From positions 1,798,001 through 1,862,000 of the forward strand of contig JADILM010000004.1 in NCBI GenBank assembly GCA_016617785.1: a stretch of DNA of 64,000 bases, given 5' to 3'. The notes under the pieces were generated by a model that was not told the origin of the DNA, ran no database searches, and worked only from the letters and a program-made list of their open reading frames with translations. Below, piece by piece: positions 30,248-42,236 of the stretch (positions are counted from its first letter, which is position 1; the number at the start of each line of letters is the position of its first letter). This stretch comes from Sporobolomyces roseus (lineage: Eukaryota; Basidiomycota; Microbotryomycetes; Sporidiobolales; Sporidiobolaceae). A program made the translations under genes and the position numbers.

Positions 30248-32920
30248 ATGCCCACTCCACGCACTCGACAATCCTCCAACTTTACTCCATGGCCTCACCT
30301 ATCTCTCCTCTCGGTCTACTCTGCAATTCCAATCATCGAAGAAGAAGAATCAATTTCGAAACATTCGGATGAGCAACTCGAAGCGGCAAAGATCCTTTAC
30401 TTCTGCTCACCTAGTCATAAGCGAGAGGATGGCAACGATTTGACTCCGGAAAGGAAGAGGAGATTGATGGGGACCGTCATGGGAGTCGCAGATTTCGCAA
30501 AGTAAGTCTCTATTCACCTCGTTCTGGGTACGAAAGGCGTTCTGCTGATCAATAGAGTGAGTGAGGGTAGGATGATGACACCTAGTGGGAAAGATAATAA
30601 AGTGAGGAGCGTGAAATCTAGTAAGAGGAGAATGGTTTGGATTGAACCAGAAAATGGAATCTTCGTTCATGCAGTTTGTTCCCTCTCTCTCCTTCTCGCA
30701 AATCATTCTCACCTCAATCAATGTCGATAGACTATCGCTATTCCGCGAACCTCGAAACGACATTCGCGGCAAGCCTCAACTGCAACCACTTCGTCTTCTC
30801 GTTCTTTCCCTTCAGATTCCCCACCGATTCCTCTCGATGATCAATTACTCCTCACTTCCCTCGAGCTCGCCAGTCAGTCATATCAACTACAGTACGGAAG
30901 TGTCAAAGAGAAGCTTGAGAAGAAAGGGAAAGAGGAAACGATGAGAGATTTGAAAAGGTTTTGGGATGAGTGGAGTGAGAAATGGGATGTAACCAGTTAT
31001 GTGGATGCTCAGAGGAGTATACAACAGGTCATGAGAGGTAAACCTATCTGCACTATCTATCGTGTCAGCGTGTACTGATTGAGGTGTCTGGCGGCTTGCA
31101 GGACTACCCATGTCCCCCCTTTTGACCCCTCAAACTATCGCCCAACTTTCACCACTCCTCGACCAATTCTCCGCTTCGAATCCCACAATTCTACCTATCC
31201 TGCTCCACAACTCGCATCTCCTTCACTTCCCAAATCTCGATTCTTCCTCCGCAGACTCAAACTCCCCAAATCTATCTCCCTCAACCCTCTCAGCTCTGGC
31301 TCACCACCTCCTCTCGATCTCTTCCCTCCGCACCTCTTCTGCTCTCTCCACTGAACTAACCGACTCAACCCTCGTTCCTCCCCCTCCCGATGTCTCTTCC
31401 AATTGGACTTCCTCCGCGCTTTCCTACCTCGACCCACGAAACGTCCCGATCTCTTCAATCTCCTCCTCCTTCCTCTCGACTTTCAATAGCACCTCGTCTT
31501 CCCCTGAACTAAGGAAAGATTTCTCCCAATTCCGGAAACTCGAGAGTCAACATAGGAGGGGTGAATCATCGACTTCTGAGGCGAGCGAGGTGGGGATGAG
31601 GAGTAAGAAGGAAGTGAGGGCAAAGAAGGAGAAGGAGAAGGAGGAAGGAGAGGCCAGTGCGAGTGGGACTTGGGGTTTGAGGAGCGTTAGCAAAAGTTGG
31701 ACGAAATTGATCGCTGGTGGTGATAGAACCGGTGTAACTGCTGATTCGACGAAAACGACACCAACAACGAGATTGGTTACACCAACTGTTGAATCGACGA
31801 GTCTAGGTTCGACTTATCCTCCTCCTCAACCTCTTTCCGCTCAAACTCCTCTGATCGAACCGGATCCCGTTCAACCGACTACGATCGAACTACCGAAGCC
31901 TGATCTGGAAGAGCCGATGGAGACGGAGGAGGGTCCGATTACTCCCGCGGTTGAATTGGCGCCGGAGGTGGACGAGGAAGAATTGAAAGAGGCTATGAAA
32001 GGGATCGATCTGGGAGGAGGAGAGAATGAAGTGGCCGGCGAGTCCGCAGAAGTCGTGACGGGTGAGGTGGATACGAGAAACACGGAGGAGAAACTGGAGA
32101 AAGCGAAGGATGGGGAGGAGGAGCGAATTTTGAGGTTCTTTGGGAACGAGGATGAACCATTCGAGGTTCGACTAGTCGAGGTGAGTCCTTTCGTGTCATT
32201 ATTGCAAACTACACATGCTGAGCGCACTGCGAGTCATTTATAGCGAGGTTCACTCACTCTCGCTCTCGCCTCTCGACCTCTCTCCGGCCCTTCAATAGCT
32301 GCAACCGATCAAGAGCTACTACACAGTCGAGCGAATCGGCTACTTGAAGCAGTTGAAAGCGTGCTCGAGTCTGCTACCCCTCCAAAGGACTTGTAAGGAT
32401 CCTTCATACCATTTTCGCTCAAACCTGCGAGTTGACGAGTCGATACAAACTCATACTTTATAGATCTGCTCCCTCATCGCTCATCAAGCACGAGTCATTG
32501 CTCTACTCTCGACTTCCCTCCAACGATACAGGGAAGAACTCTTCCGATACGGATTCTTCGAAAGAAGCAGAACTCGAAACGACTTCTGCATTCCTCGACG
32601 CTCATCACGCGCTCAACTCGTAAGCTGTCCTCTAGGCCCCGCTTAGACTCTCAGTAGCTTACCCCCAGGCTCATTTACGCAGTTCCCCTCAAATCCTCGA
32701 ATCCCTCACACGACTCCCGACTTCCTCCACTTGGCTCTCCCTCGTCCGTTCTTTCCCACTCCTACCCTCCTCGCCTACCGAAGTATCAGAGAGACAAGTT
32801 GAGGTATTGGCGATCTTGCCGGCGAAGAATTCGAAGGGGAGGGAAACTAGTCTGGTTGAGGCTGCTGAGGGAGCTAGGAGGATCGAGAGGAAGTGGGTCG
32901 CACAGAGAGGTGGGGCTTGA
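30248..32920 (+). CDS. CCZ1: Vacuolar fusion protein Ccz1
   Basis: Ccz1 pairs with Mon1 as the guanine-nucleotide exchange factor for the Rab7/Ypt7 GTPase on late endosomes, vacuoles and autophagosomes. The start at 30248 gives MPTPRTRQSSNFTPWPHLSL and LSVYSAIPI. The first longin domain reads ILYFCSPSHKRE, KRRLMGTVMGVADFAK and KRRMVWIEPENGIFVHA, then TIAIPR and LELASQSYQLQYGSVKEK. Exons join through canonical introns, for example 30503-30555 and 30676-30730. The middle (about residues 250-600) is Ser/Pro-rich, acidic and probably disordered. The C-terminus again shows an ordered strand-helix pattern ending VEVLAILPAKN and ARRIERKWVAQRGGA. Identification is by longin-domain motif layout. The long internal insert is typical of basidiomycetes. 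Confidence 0.8.
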
Positions 32921-33244
32921 AAGTGTTGATTGAGTATGCAAAGGAGGAGGACAGTGGCAAGTAATCGAGATCCGCACTTTCGAGGAGCGAGACGGGACTC
33001 TGACGAAACTCTTGACGGGCAGCTTTGTATCGTCGTAACTGGGTTAGTGCGGTAGTATCGAATACCTTGCTCGTCGCTCTCGAGTCCCACTCCCCAAACA
33101 TGCAAATGGACGCGACGAGGCGACTTGGAGACTTTGAGCCCTGCAATCACATTTGGGTGCAAACTCTCGTTTCTCACTTTCCTTCTCGCCTTCCTCTCCT
33201 TCTCTTCTTCTTTTCTGCTCTTCACCTCCACCTATCCGACCGTG
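32921..33244. other. Intergenic region
   Basis: Non-coding by my reading. The last third is strongly pyrimidine-rich before the next start codon. Confidence 0.35.
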
Positions 33245-35314
33245 ATGTTACCTCCCTCTCCCCTTCCTTTACCTCTCCCAGAGATCACTATCAGCGCAAC
33301 CAGAAATGTCAAGTCCGGACAACAGCAAGAGCTTCAACGACAACTCGGCAATCTTGACAGCACTCACTCGTTTACAGCGCCTGCAATTGCTTCGACTAGC
33401 CGCTCTGTTTCTGATCCTCCTTCGCCGAAGAAAGCGAGGAATTTGGTAATTTGTTTGGATGGAACGCTGAATACCGTTGGAGATTCAGTGAGTTTTCCCC
33501 GCCTCTGAGGATCCTTCGCTTCGCTGACTTCCGTGCATTTACTCCCACTATAGCCCACAAATGTCCTTCAGACGTTTGCTCTCTCGGCAGAAGACCCCCT
33601 CGTCCAGATTCGACATTATCAAGTAAGTTTTTTGTCTATCTTTTCCTTCGTTCAATCAATAGAAGCTGACCTTTCGCTTTCTCACTAGACTGGTATCGGC
33701 ATCAACCTCAAGTCGTGGCAATCGTCGAATCCTCTCGATTTGATCTCGAGAGTCGTCGATTCTGCTGTCGCTTATCGTTTGGGAGAACACGTTTGCGAAG
33801 CTGATCGATTCTTGGTCAAGGCGAGTCCCGCACTCTTCAGCGATTATGCTAGCTCTGTCTGACATCAATTCTCGCCTTTTTCATCGATCGCGATCAGAGT
33901 GGGTCCGAAGCTTCTCTAACTCGACAGCCCGATCAAAGCTGACCCGCGAAACAGACTATCAAGCTGGAGACAAGATCTTCGTCTTTGGATTCTCTCGCGG
34001 CGCATACGCTGCTCGCTGTCTTGCCGGCATGATCGAACAGGTGAGCTCTCCTTGTTTGACACAACTTAAGCTGAACCTCGAATCGAAAATAGGTTGGCTT
34101 ACTCTCGCAAGGCAACGAAGCGAGCATATCTCTCGCCTACGAAGTATACAAGCGAAGCGGGACCCCGAGTGCCGAGCTTCCAGGTGGCTTGACGTTGCCT
34201 CAATACTTTTCGCAGAACTTCGCGAGATCCGTTCAAATCGATTTTCTCGGCGTCTGGGTAAGCTTACTTGTCCCTCAACTCATGACAGTCTCTGATCTAT
34301 CTCGACTGTCTCTGATCCAACTCGGCTGGACAGGATACCGTCTCGAGCATCGGCGCCGTCATTCCTCGCGATTTACCTTTCTCTACCTCTTCCTCTGCCA
34401 TCCTCCACTTTCGCCAGGCTGTAGCACTCGATGAAAGGCGATGCCTGTATGCCTATCACCCACACCACGGCAGCTCCGACAATTCTCATCCCGATCAAAA
34501 GACTACGAAAGAAGTTTTCTTTGTTGGAGCTCATTCCGATGTCGGAGGAGGAAGTTTCCCAGGAGACGGTACTGCTCAACTTTCGAACCTCTCCCTCAAG
34601 TGGATGCCCAAGGAAGCGCTCGAACATGGACTCAAGCTCAGTCCCGCCGTCGACTCGGATCCTCGATTCACTCCTTTCCGTTTCGACGCAACTACAGCTC
34701 TCTCCGATCGTCAATCACTCGTCTCTCGCTACGTCCTCTCCATCGTCCCCAAAATCGATCTCAAGAGTCCAGATGCTTTTGCCCTCGCTGTCCTGTACCT
34801 GGCCAATGATCCCTTCTCTCCAACCGCAATTATCGATTCACGCGCACCTCGCTCCGATGCCCTCTCCTTCCGCATCCGACACAACAGCTCCAAGTCTGCC
34901 ATCACTTCGGAAAGAGTGAGGCTGTGGGTCGATAGACTGGAACAAAGAGTGGAAACGTTGGGCTGGAGAGTTCTCGAGTACCTTCCGATTGCGAAAAGAC
35001 GATGGAACCCGAACGAATCGAAGTTCAAACTCACGTTCCGGTACGCTTAATCTCTCACGCTCAGAAAACAACTGGCACCGACAGGTTTCTCTCCTAACAG
35101 TCCTGGATTCGCAACTTCTCGTCGAATTCCACTAGACGCAGAACTTCACCCGTCTGTTCTCATTCGTCGAAACACTTCGATCGATCACTTCTCGACTCAA
35201 GGCAACAACAAGAATGTACCGGAAGTCAAACCTTATGTTCCAAAAGCGAAGCTCGAGGAGAGGGGAGAGGCGAAGAAAAAGGAAATTGAGACGGATTCAT
35301 CGAAGTGTGTCTAG
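33245..35314 (+). CDS. DUF2235 alpha/beta-hydrolase-like protein, copy 1
   Basis: The DUF2235 fold is shared with the Tle1 type of bacterial phospholipase, but fungal members are mostly uncharacterised. The N-terminal strand NLVICLDGTLNTVGDS is followed by HYQTGIGINL, then IFVFGFSRGAYAARCLAGMI with a GFSRG nucleophile elbow (GxSxG). DFLGVWDTVSSIGAVIPRD carries a likely catalytic Asp, ALDERR follows, and FVGAHSDVGGG supplies the candidate His. The start at 33245 is the first in-frame ATG. Exons include 33245-33487, 33554-33622 and from 33689. The intron at about 33824-33948 has no clean donor. The stop is at 35314. No signal peptide is certain. The partner gene on the opposite strand (35612-37734) is a paralog, tail-to-tail 300 bp away. 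Confidence 0.8.
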
Positions 35315-35611
35315 TTTGATACCGTATCTCTAATACTGCCATATCTATCAATCGCTTTTGTCCGTCAACGTTCGAGGGTATAGAGCTGTTCACTTGAGCG
35401 CTCGAAGAGTTGTTCGAGTTTTGCGAAGCGACTCACGAGTCTCTCTTGTCTTGACGGGCAGTAGCTCGATATGACTTTGAATCGATAGTATCACTCGCTC
35501 TCACTCTCCGCGAACGGACAGCCTGAGGTGAAAGAACGGCAACAGGTATAGCAAATAACTTAGAGTGAAAAAACAAAGAAACTAAGAAAGCTCACCAAAA
35601 CCCAAACCTCT
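35315..35611. other. Tail-to-tail spacer between the two DUF2235 genes
   Basis: About 300 bp holding both 3' UTRs. No extended inverted repeat between the two gene ends was seen by eye. Confidence 0.35.
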
Positions 35612-37734
35612 TCAATCTGCGTACTTGACGTTCGCCCATCCCTGACCCTTCCTGAACCTCGCAAAAGGCTTATAAGATTTCCCTTCCTCTACATTCTCAT
35701 CGTTGCCGTACTTTCCGAAGTCTTCTGCTGTACCCTCCAGACGAGTCTTCACCGAGTAATGGAAAGTTGGGCTGGGAGGGAGGATTCGACCACGACCTAG
35801 ATTTGCCCTGTTGTAACGAGGGACTGTCAGCTTGCCCCCCGAAGGGAGCCGAGAGAAACGAGAGAAACGAGAGACGAACGCAATTTTCCATTTTCTCGTG
35901 TTCCCTTCCAAATCCCACACTACTTTCAACGTCGGCGAGATTTCGAGTAACCACCAAAGGAGAGTTACCACTCTCGTCTTGAAGCGCTTGAAGAACCTCG
36001 AGATCTTGTCTGAGAATTTGAGTCCGTTCGCATTCGAGGACTGAACGTCAAAATCGAGCTTGTCACCACGTAGGGCGAGTGCGTCGGCGGTGTTGAGAGC
36101 GTTCGGTTCGGCTGCGAGGTACACGACTGCGCAGACTAGTACATCGACGTTCTTGTTACGAGATTTGCACTTGTTGATGAATTCATGAACTTTCTCGTCG
36201 CGAGGTACGGTATCCTCTCCTTCGATTCGCGCGACGAGACGTTTTGCTGAGGTGTAGAAGGGTGCAAAGATCAGGTTGGTAGAGAGTGCGTGATGATCGA
36301 GTTCCATGCCTGCTTCGACGGCTTCTCGGAGCATCCACTTGAAAGAGGGATTCGAAAGCGATGGGGTCGTCTCTCCATCGTAATCGAACGCTCCTCCTCC
36401 TACGTTCGAATGAGAGCTATCGAAGCAGAAAGATCGCATCAGTCAAGGTCAGAGGATGGAGATGAGTGGAAGTTCTGGCTCACCCAGCGAACCAAAGTTC
36501 TTTGACAGAAGTCGGATCCGGAGGAATCGCAAAGTAAGAACCCGAGTGTTCGACAAACGGAGGTTCCGTCTCGTCGTAGATATAAGGCTGTTCTGCGAAT
36601 CTAGCTCGTCTTTCATCGAGTGCGAGCGCTTGACGGAAGTTACGAATGTAGTTTGTTCCTTGTGCGAAGGGGAGTGATCGTGGAATGATGGCGCCGACTG
36701 AACTGACCGTGTCCCATACTCCGACGAAGTGGACGTAGACATCTCGAGAGAATGTTCTTTTGAATCCCTGGGCAACCGTTTCTTTCGACTTGACGAGAAT
36801 CGTATCGGCTTTGCGAGAGTCTAGAGAGGTGGTGGAAGGTAGGATTCGACGAGCACGGTCAGTCCGAGCGTTCGTGTCGAGTGTGACAGACGAAAGTGGC
36901 AGGAGGGACAGGGAGGTGGAGTTGAACATACAGATTGAGTAAGCGAGTCCGACGGATTCTTCATTTCCTTCAGGAAGCAAACCAACCTACATCAATCAAT
37001 GGTATCAGCGACTCCTGCTCTTTGAGGTGGACGAAACTGTTCTCGAAGCGAACGTTGTCAAACAATTCGAAAACTCACTTGTTGCAACATTCCTGCCAAA
37101 GCTCTCCCCGTAAACGCTCCTCTCGAGAACCCAAAGATGTAGACTTTGTCTCCAGGCTTCCAGTGCTGTGAACAGAAGCGACAGGTGTCATTACGATGAA
37201 ACGGAAGACGGAAAGGTGGAAAATGCCAAAAGACGATTACTCACATTCATCAACCAAGTATAAGCATCCTTGACGTGAGTAGGTAGCGAGAGAGCTACTG
37301 CCGCATCCAACGCTTGCTTGAGTTTCCCGTAGAGGTTCCATGGATCAGAGGAAGTTCCGATGCCGCTTTGATAGTAGACAAGTTGCTTTGAGGGATCTAG
37401 GTCTGCGAGGGAGGAGAGACGAATGACATTGGAGATCTTGGAATGTATCAAGTGGTTAAGAGAGTGCAGAGTGGGTTGTGTTCGGTGAAGAGAGGGAGAG
37501 TTGAGTGAGAGTGATGAGGGGAAGAGGGGAAGAGCGAGGAGAGCTCGAGAGGTCAGCTCGACACTACAGAAGTATAGAAGAGATAGTCAGACATACCTCT
37601 GTGCCAAAAGTGTTGCCTGTGCCATCGAGGAAGAGTAGCAAGTTGCGTGAAGGACCGTGTTTCGAATCTGGGTCGATTCGTCTGTATCTCCTCGACTGAG
37701 GTTCGAATGGATTGCTAGATTTGTCCGAAGCCAT
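35612..37734 (-). CDS. DUF2235 alpha/beta-hydrolase-like protein, copy 2
   Basis: This is a paralog of the convergent neighbour. The start at 37734 gives MASDKSSNPFEPQSRRYRRI and then LLLFLDGTGNTFGT. LVYYQSGIGTSS follows, then VYIFGFSRGAFTGRALAGML with the GxSxG elbow, EGNEESVGLAY, VHFVGVWDTVSSVGAIIPRS, ALDERRARF and WFAGSHSNVGGGAFDYDG. The C-terminal half is an alpha-helical region ending GQGWANVKYAD. Several short introns interrupt it. Both copies keep the Ser, Asp and His candidates, so both are likely active. Catalytic activity on lipid esters is an inference from the distant Tle1 relationship. Cellular location is unknown. Confidence 0.8.
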
Positions 37735-37888
37735 ACTCAACTAGATTTGAGAGTGAAGGTAGAGGAAACGAAGAGAGAAATCGTCTCCACTTGCTCCGAG
37801 TCCGAAGAATTTAGAGTTTCGCAAAGTTTGTAGTCTGGGAAATCACGAGCACCAAAGATCACGGGATTACAGTAAATAAAGTCCAAGG

Positions 37889-39927
37889 CTAGGTATTCCG
37901 TCTTCGATCTATGTCCTCTTCCTCCTGCCCTTGTTGAACAACTTTCGTAGCTCCCGTCGCTTTCTCGAAATCTCCCCAATCCTCCTCTTCTTCCTCCTCA
38001 TCTCGCCCTCCATACTTACTCAGTCCATCTACATCGTCCAATTCAACCGCTTCCATCCTATCACTCTGCGCACCCAGTACAGAATCCCCATCATTCTCCT
38101 CCAACCTTTGAACTCCCTCCTGTTTTCTCCTCTCACTCTGACTCGCCTCTCCCACTCCCGCCCTCCTCGTCGACGCCGAAGAGTTTCCTCTAGGTCTCGC
38201 TGATCCCTCTGGTAATCCCCCAAACAGTTTCCCCAATAATCCTTGACCTCGTTTCAGCTCCTTGACCTCCTCTCCTCCCTCAACAACAACTCCACTCTCG
38301 AGTTCCCCCGTCGTCGCTCGATTCAACGAAGGTTTCGAATTGGTCGAGGATAGTTCGAGGTCGTTGGGGTCGTTGAAAGGGTTCTCGAAATCTCTTTGAG
38401 AAACTGAAGATCCCGCTCGAGGTCGAGAGGGGCGAGGGGATTTCTTCAGAGCTAGTAAGGTGACACCGACGACGAGGACTGCTATTGAGAACCAGATCAT
38501 CAGGAACACCCACAATTTATAGCTGTGGAAAGTTAAAAGGGAGGAGGGTCAGTTTTTTTTGGGGGGGTGCAGGAAAAAGGAAAAGGAGGAATGGTGAGAA
38601 TGAAAGTACAGATGGGTTTCGTCGAGATAGACTAGAGAGTTGAGGAATCCTGAGACGGTGTAACAACAGAAGAAGATTGGAACCTTTTATCTCGAGCGAG
38701 TTTCGAGTCAGTTTCTATCGATTTCTGCAGTCAAGAGTGAGAACCAGAAAAGAGTGAGGATCGCACCTGGAAAGTTGAATCATAACATTTCAACCCTTGA
38801 TTGAGGCAGTAAACTTGAGCGACGGCGCAAACGACGAGGAGAATGATGATCAACCAAGTCAAGGGTGAGGTGAACTGGTTTGCTTCGTTCGGATCGGTTT
38901 TGTTGATTGCTGAAGTGACTAGTTTGACTCCTGATTTAGCTAGGATCAAAGTTTGTCCAGATAGCATACCTGTTCGAGTAAAATGTATTAGGAAGTGATC
39001 AAGAGCGTGAAGGAAAAGGAAAAGGAAGAATTCGAGAGAAGGACTGTAAGCTCACCCCCTACTACAGCCCAACAGAATCCAGCCAGTTTCCTAATGCTCG
39101 CATCAGGTCTCGATTGACTCCAACTCTCGATGACTCTCTTAACTTTCAATCTCAACCTCCCTCTTCCCATCCTCAATTTATCTCTTATACTTTTTAAATT
39201 CCCCATAAAGCCCTCACCTTCATACGGGTTTGCAACCCTTCTCCCCCCTCCACCCCCAACCATAGATTCTATCCCACTCCCATCCCTCTCCGCATCCCCT
39301 CTCTCATCCGTTATCCGACTCATACAGACCTCGTGACAAATCCCTGCAATCCACCAAGCCAACAACGTAGCAACCTCCAAGGAAACGAAATAAGTAATCC
39401 AATCTGTCCTACCCCACAAGACTTTCAACGTAGACAAGGACAAGTTTGCGTCGGCGTCGAAATCGGAAGCTTGTTTTTGGTTTCCGAATACTACTACTCC
39501 TACTACACCTAACACGATCACTCCCGTGCCGATGATGTCGAGTTTCGCGATTGGGGTTCCGACGAGGAGGTAGGCGAAAATGAAATTGAAGATGAGTGAG
39601 GAAGAGGAGAGGGGTGCGACGTATTGTGCGGGTAAGAAAGAGAGGGCTAGAGTCGAACCGACTACTTGTGATGCTATGTATAATATCAGACCCTAGTTTC
39701 AACTCAGTTACATGTCAGCGTCGACGTGGAAAAGAGAGAGTTGAGAGAGAGGGAGGAGGAGGAAAAAGCGAACGAGGAGCCAAAACGGTCGTAAGTAATC
39801 AGCCCTCCGTTGAGCAGCTGGGATCGACTCTTGTCGAGTCAAGTCGAGCTTTGTGATATTCAACGAGAGTGCGGTTGTGATTGATGCGCCTATCGTGATT
39901 AAGAGGCCAACGATAAAGTCGACCGCT
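37889..39927 (-). CDS. NIPA-type magnesium transporter-like membrane protein (5' exon not resolved)
   Basis: NIPA proteins are multi-span membrane proteins of the drug/metabolite transporter superfamily, linked to Mg2+ transport. The first recognised exon begins at 39927 after a TTAG acceptor: DFIVGLLITIGASITTALSL and NITKLDL, as in the family. Further membrane segments read YIASQVVGSTLALSFLPAQY, SSSLIFNFIFAYLLVG, IIGTGVIVLGVVGVVVFG, WITYFVSLEVATLLAWWIAG, LAGFCWAVVGGMLSGQTLIL, WLIIILLVVCAVAQVYCLNQ and LMIWFSIAVLVVGVTLLA. An acidic cytosolic tail ends at the stop at 37889. The loop with GGGGGRR is expanded. The initiating exon must lie upstream (39930-40410), but no ATG joins in frame by an obvious intron. 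Confidence 0.75.
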
Positions 39928-40575
39928 CTAACGAGGTTGCGAAAAGCGAAGATTCTCAAGTCAGTTACGAGTTCTCAAGAATGGGAGGAGTTGATCTCCA
40001 CCTAAGCCTTATCTTATCCAGCTACTTGACAGCTTCCCTTCACCGCTCGTGCGCTCCATGAAAGATATTTCGGCTTCCATAATTACGAACTCGCCTTTCC
40101 CTCCTGTCTCATCAAAGCGAGAGAACTCACGTATAAGTTGAAGGCGCATACAGATCTGTCTGATTCTGCATCCTAGCTGTCCTACAGCTTCAGTTTGAAG
40201 GGGATTCGAAGTTTGATGACGCTTCGAGTTGGATTGCCGAGGTGGACGGGAACTAGACGAGGGAGGTTCGGATAGTCTTCTCGGCGGGGAGAATAGCTTG
40301 TGTGAGTTCTCAGTGTGCTGCTTGATGAGATTCGAGATGGCGTAGTGAGTGGTGAGAAGGAGGGATGAGGTTTTGCTAGAATCTCGAGGTTTGTTCAACG
40401 ACAACCACTGTTGAACCGTTAAGGGTCTAATCGCTTCTCACTTGCTCCTTGATGAGCGTCTGTTTCAACCAGCTGGAAGAGGGAAGGAGAAAGTTAGGGG
40501 TCTTAACGGCACGTGCCTTTCCTCGCGTTCTCTCTCCTTCCTTCTTCTCACTCCCAAACTATCTCCCAACAGTCT
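39928..40575. other. Upstream region of NIPA gene and promoter of first pseudo-E2 gene
   Basis: It probably contains the unresolved first exon of the NIPA-like gene (minus; an open frame with a GTGAGT donor near 40130 is a candidate) and the promoter of the gene starting at 40576. No other feature was recognised. Confidence 0.35.
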
Positions 40576-41859
40576 ATGAACCCCGCAGCACTCGATCCAC
40601 CAATAGACTCAATAACGACTGCTCTAACAAAGCTCCTCGACTTACAAGAGGACTCACCAAACAATCCCAATTTTGAATCCCTCATCTCATCTCTTCAAGA
40701 CGCACACACAGCTCTGACAGACCTACGAGATGCTCAACAGCACGCTCAAACACCGGCACCATCAGTCGCAACCCCTGTACCTGCTACTCCTCCTCCTCTC
40801 ATCGCCAAATTCCATCCGAACCTAGTCATGCCGTTTTGCAAAGCGATCCGTAGCTTGGAGGTAGATAGACTGGACTTGATGCACGAGGTCATGAGTGATA
40901 TTGAAGAGGGAATGTCAAATTTGGATTCAATGGTTAGTTTTCACTCTCAATTTTCGCTTCATACTTTCGCTTTCAAACTGAATGAGGGATTGGTCGAGTA
41001 CCTTAGGGAATCATCGTCCGACCCAGCTACGTTGCTGGTCAGATCAATCTACTTGAGTGGGAATTCGGGATACCTGGTCGAGCTGGTACTGAATGGGAGG
41101 GTAGTTTGTTCAAAGGAACTTTTGTTTTTCCTCCAGGTAATAAAGCTTTCTTTCTCACTCAAACTCTTCATCTCCAATTCCTCATTCACTCATTCTCGAG
41201 CTCAGACTATCCGAACACCTCTCCGACCGTCAAGACTTCACCACCCCTCTTCCACCCGAACATTCACTCTTCAGGAATCGTTCCGACAAGTTATCGATTC
41301 CGTGATTCTTCCAGAGTGATGGAATGGCCTGAAGTAGGAGGGATCTCCGAGTTATGTAATACTGCAGGAGGCGATAGGATCAATGAATCTTTCAATGAGG
41401 TTTATAGAGAGACGAGTAGAAGTTTGAGGATTCCTCTCGTAAATACAAATTCACCTTCTGTTACTCGAAAGACGCTCGCTTATGGTAGAGCTTGCGATTT
41501 TACAGCTTCTTAATACCGTGAGATTAGTCATTCACTTCCCTCAGTTGACGGACGCTGTGAGAATCGAGGCAGCTACTATGGCAACGTAACTCTTTACTCT
41601 CCCTTTTTTCCTCGTTAGTGCTCTGATCCTGACTTTACTTGCTTCTTGTCGCGCAGAGATATACCCGAGGAATATGAGTAAGTCCTCGACATCTTCTCTT
41701 CCTCTTTTGAATTTGTTTCCGACGACTGAGGAATTCGTCTTCATTTCTTTTCGCAGAACTCGACAGAAAGAGGAAGCCGCCTCTCTCCTCCCTACACCAC
41801 AAGATCTTCTTGATCTAGAAGACGCTCAGAAACGAGTACGAGCTAGGCAAGTTGAGTAG
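40576..41859 (+). CDS. UBC9-like pseudo-E2 with N-terminal helical module, paralog 1
   Basis: This is the first of three tandem paralogs. Exon 1 (40576-40932) encodes an N-terminal module of about 119 residues (ITTALTKLLDLQEDSPNN, then LISSLQDAHTALTDL, LIAKFHPNLVMPF and VMSDIEEGMSNLDSM). The following exons (41007-41136, 41206-41438, 41506-41585, and shorter ones to 41859) encode an E2-like domain. It reads EWEFGIPGRAGTEWEGSLFK, GTFVFPPDYPNTSPTVKTSP, then PLFHPNIHSSGIVPTSYRF. In UBC9 the equivalent is PPLFHPNVYPSGTV followed by the catalytic Cys; here that position is Pro. The C-terminus is charged (RTRQKEEAASLLPTPQDLLD). It is probably a non-catalytic, UEV-like binding protein in SUMO or ubiquitin pathways. 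That is inference from fold similarity and the missing cysteine. Confidence 0.7.
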
Positions 41860-42236
41860 CTTGTTGAGAGTCGAGTAGCTCTTTAGAGAGTCGAGATGTT
41901 AAGGAGGAGGAGGGGGAAGGGAGTTTTCCGATCAGATTTATATACATGCAGTACTATTTACATACCCTTTCTATCTAACTCTCGTCATCGACTCGAAATC
42001 GAGAAGGAGAGCTGAAAGAGCAAGTGACGAAAAGTTGTGCGAAAAAGCAGGCTCTGGCAGTTTTTGCCCTTTTCCTTCCACTTTACTTCTCGAGCGAGCT
42101 TCGCCGCTCATGCACTTTCTCCAAGCTAGTATCTCTGCCAATGCTCAAGACGCTCTGATGAGACGCTCTGATGGATCTCAGTCGCTATGTCGCGAACAAT
42201 TTCCCTTGATCTCTTTCTTCTTCTCTCTCCATCAAC
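41860..42236. other. Spacer between pseudo-E2 paralogs 1 and 2
   Basis: An A/T-rich stretch at about 41935-41985 follows the first gene and may hold its 3' end signal. The last 60 bp before the next ATG are pyrimidine-rich. No gene was recognised. Confidence 0.35.

Noticed and set aside
38545..38575. Run of T followed by G (TTTTTTTTGGGGGGG)
   Set aside because: It lies inside an intron of the NIPA-like gene and looks like a simple homopolymer, not a terminator or G-quadruplex element with support.
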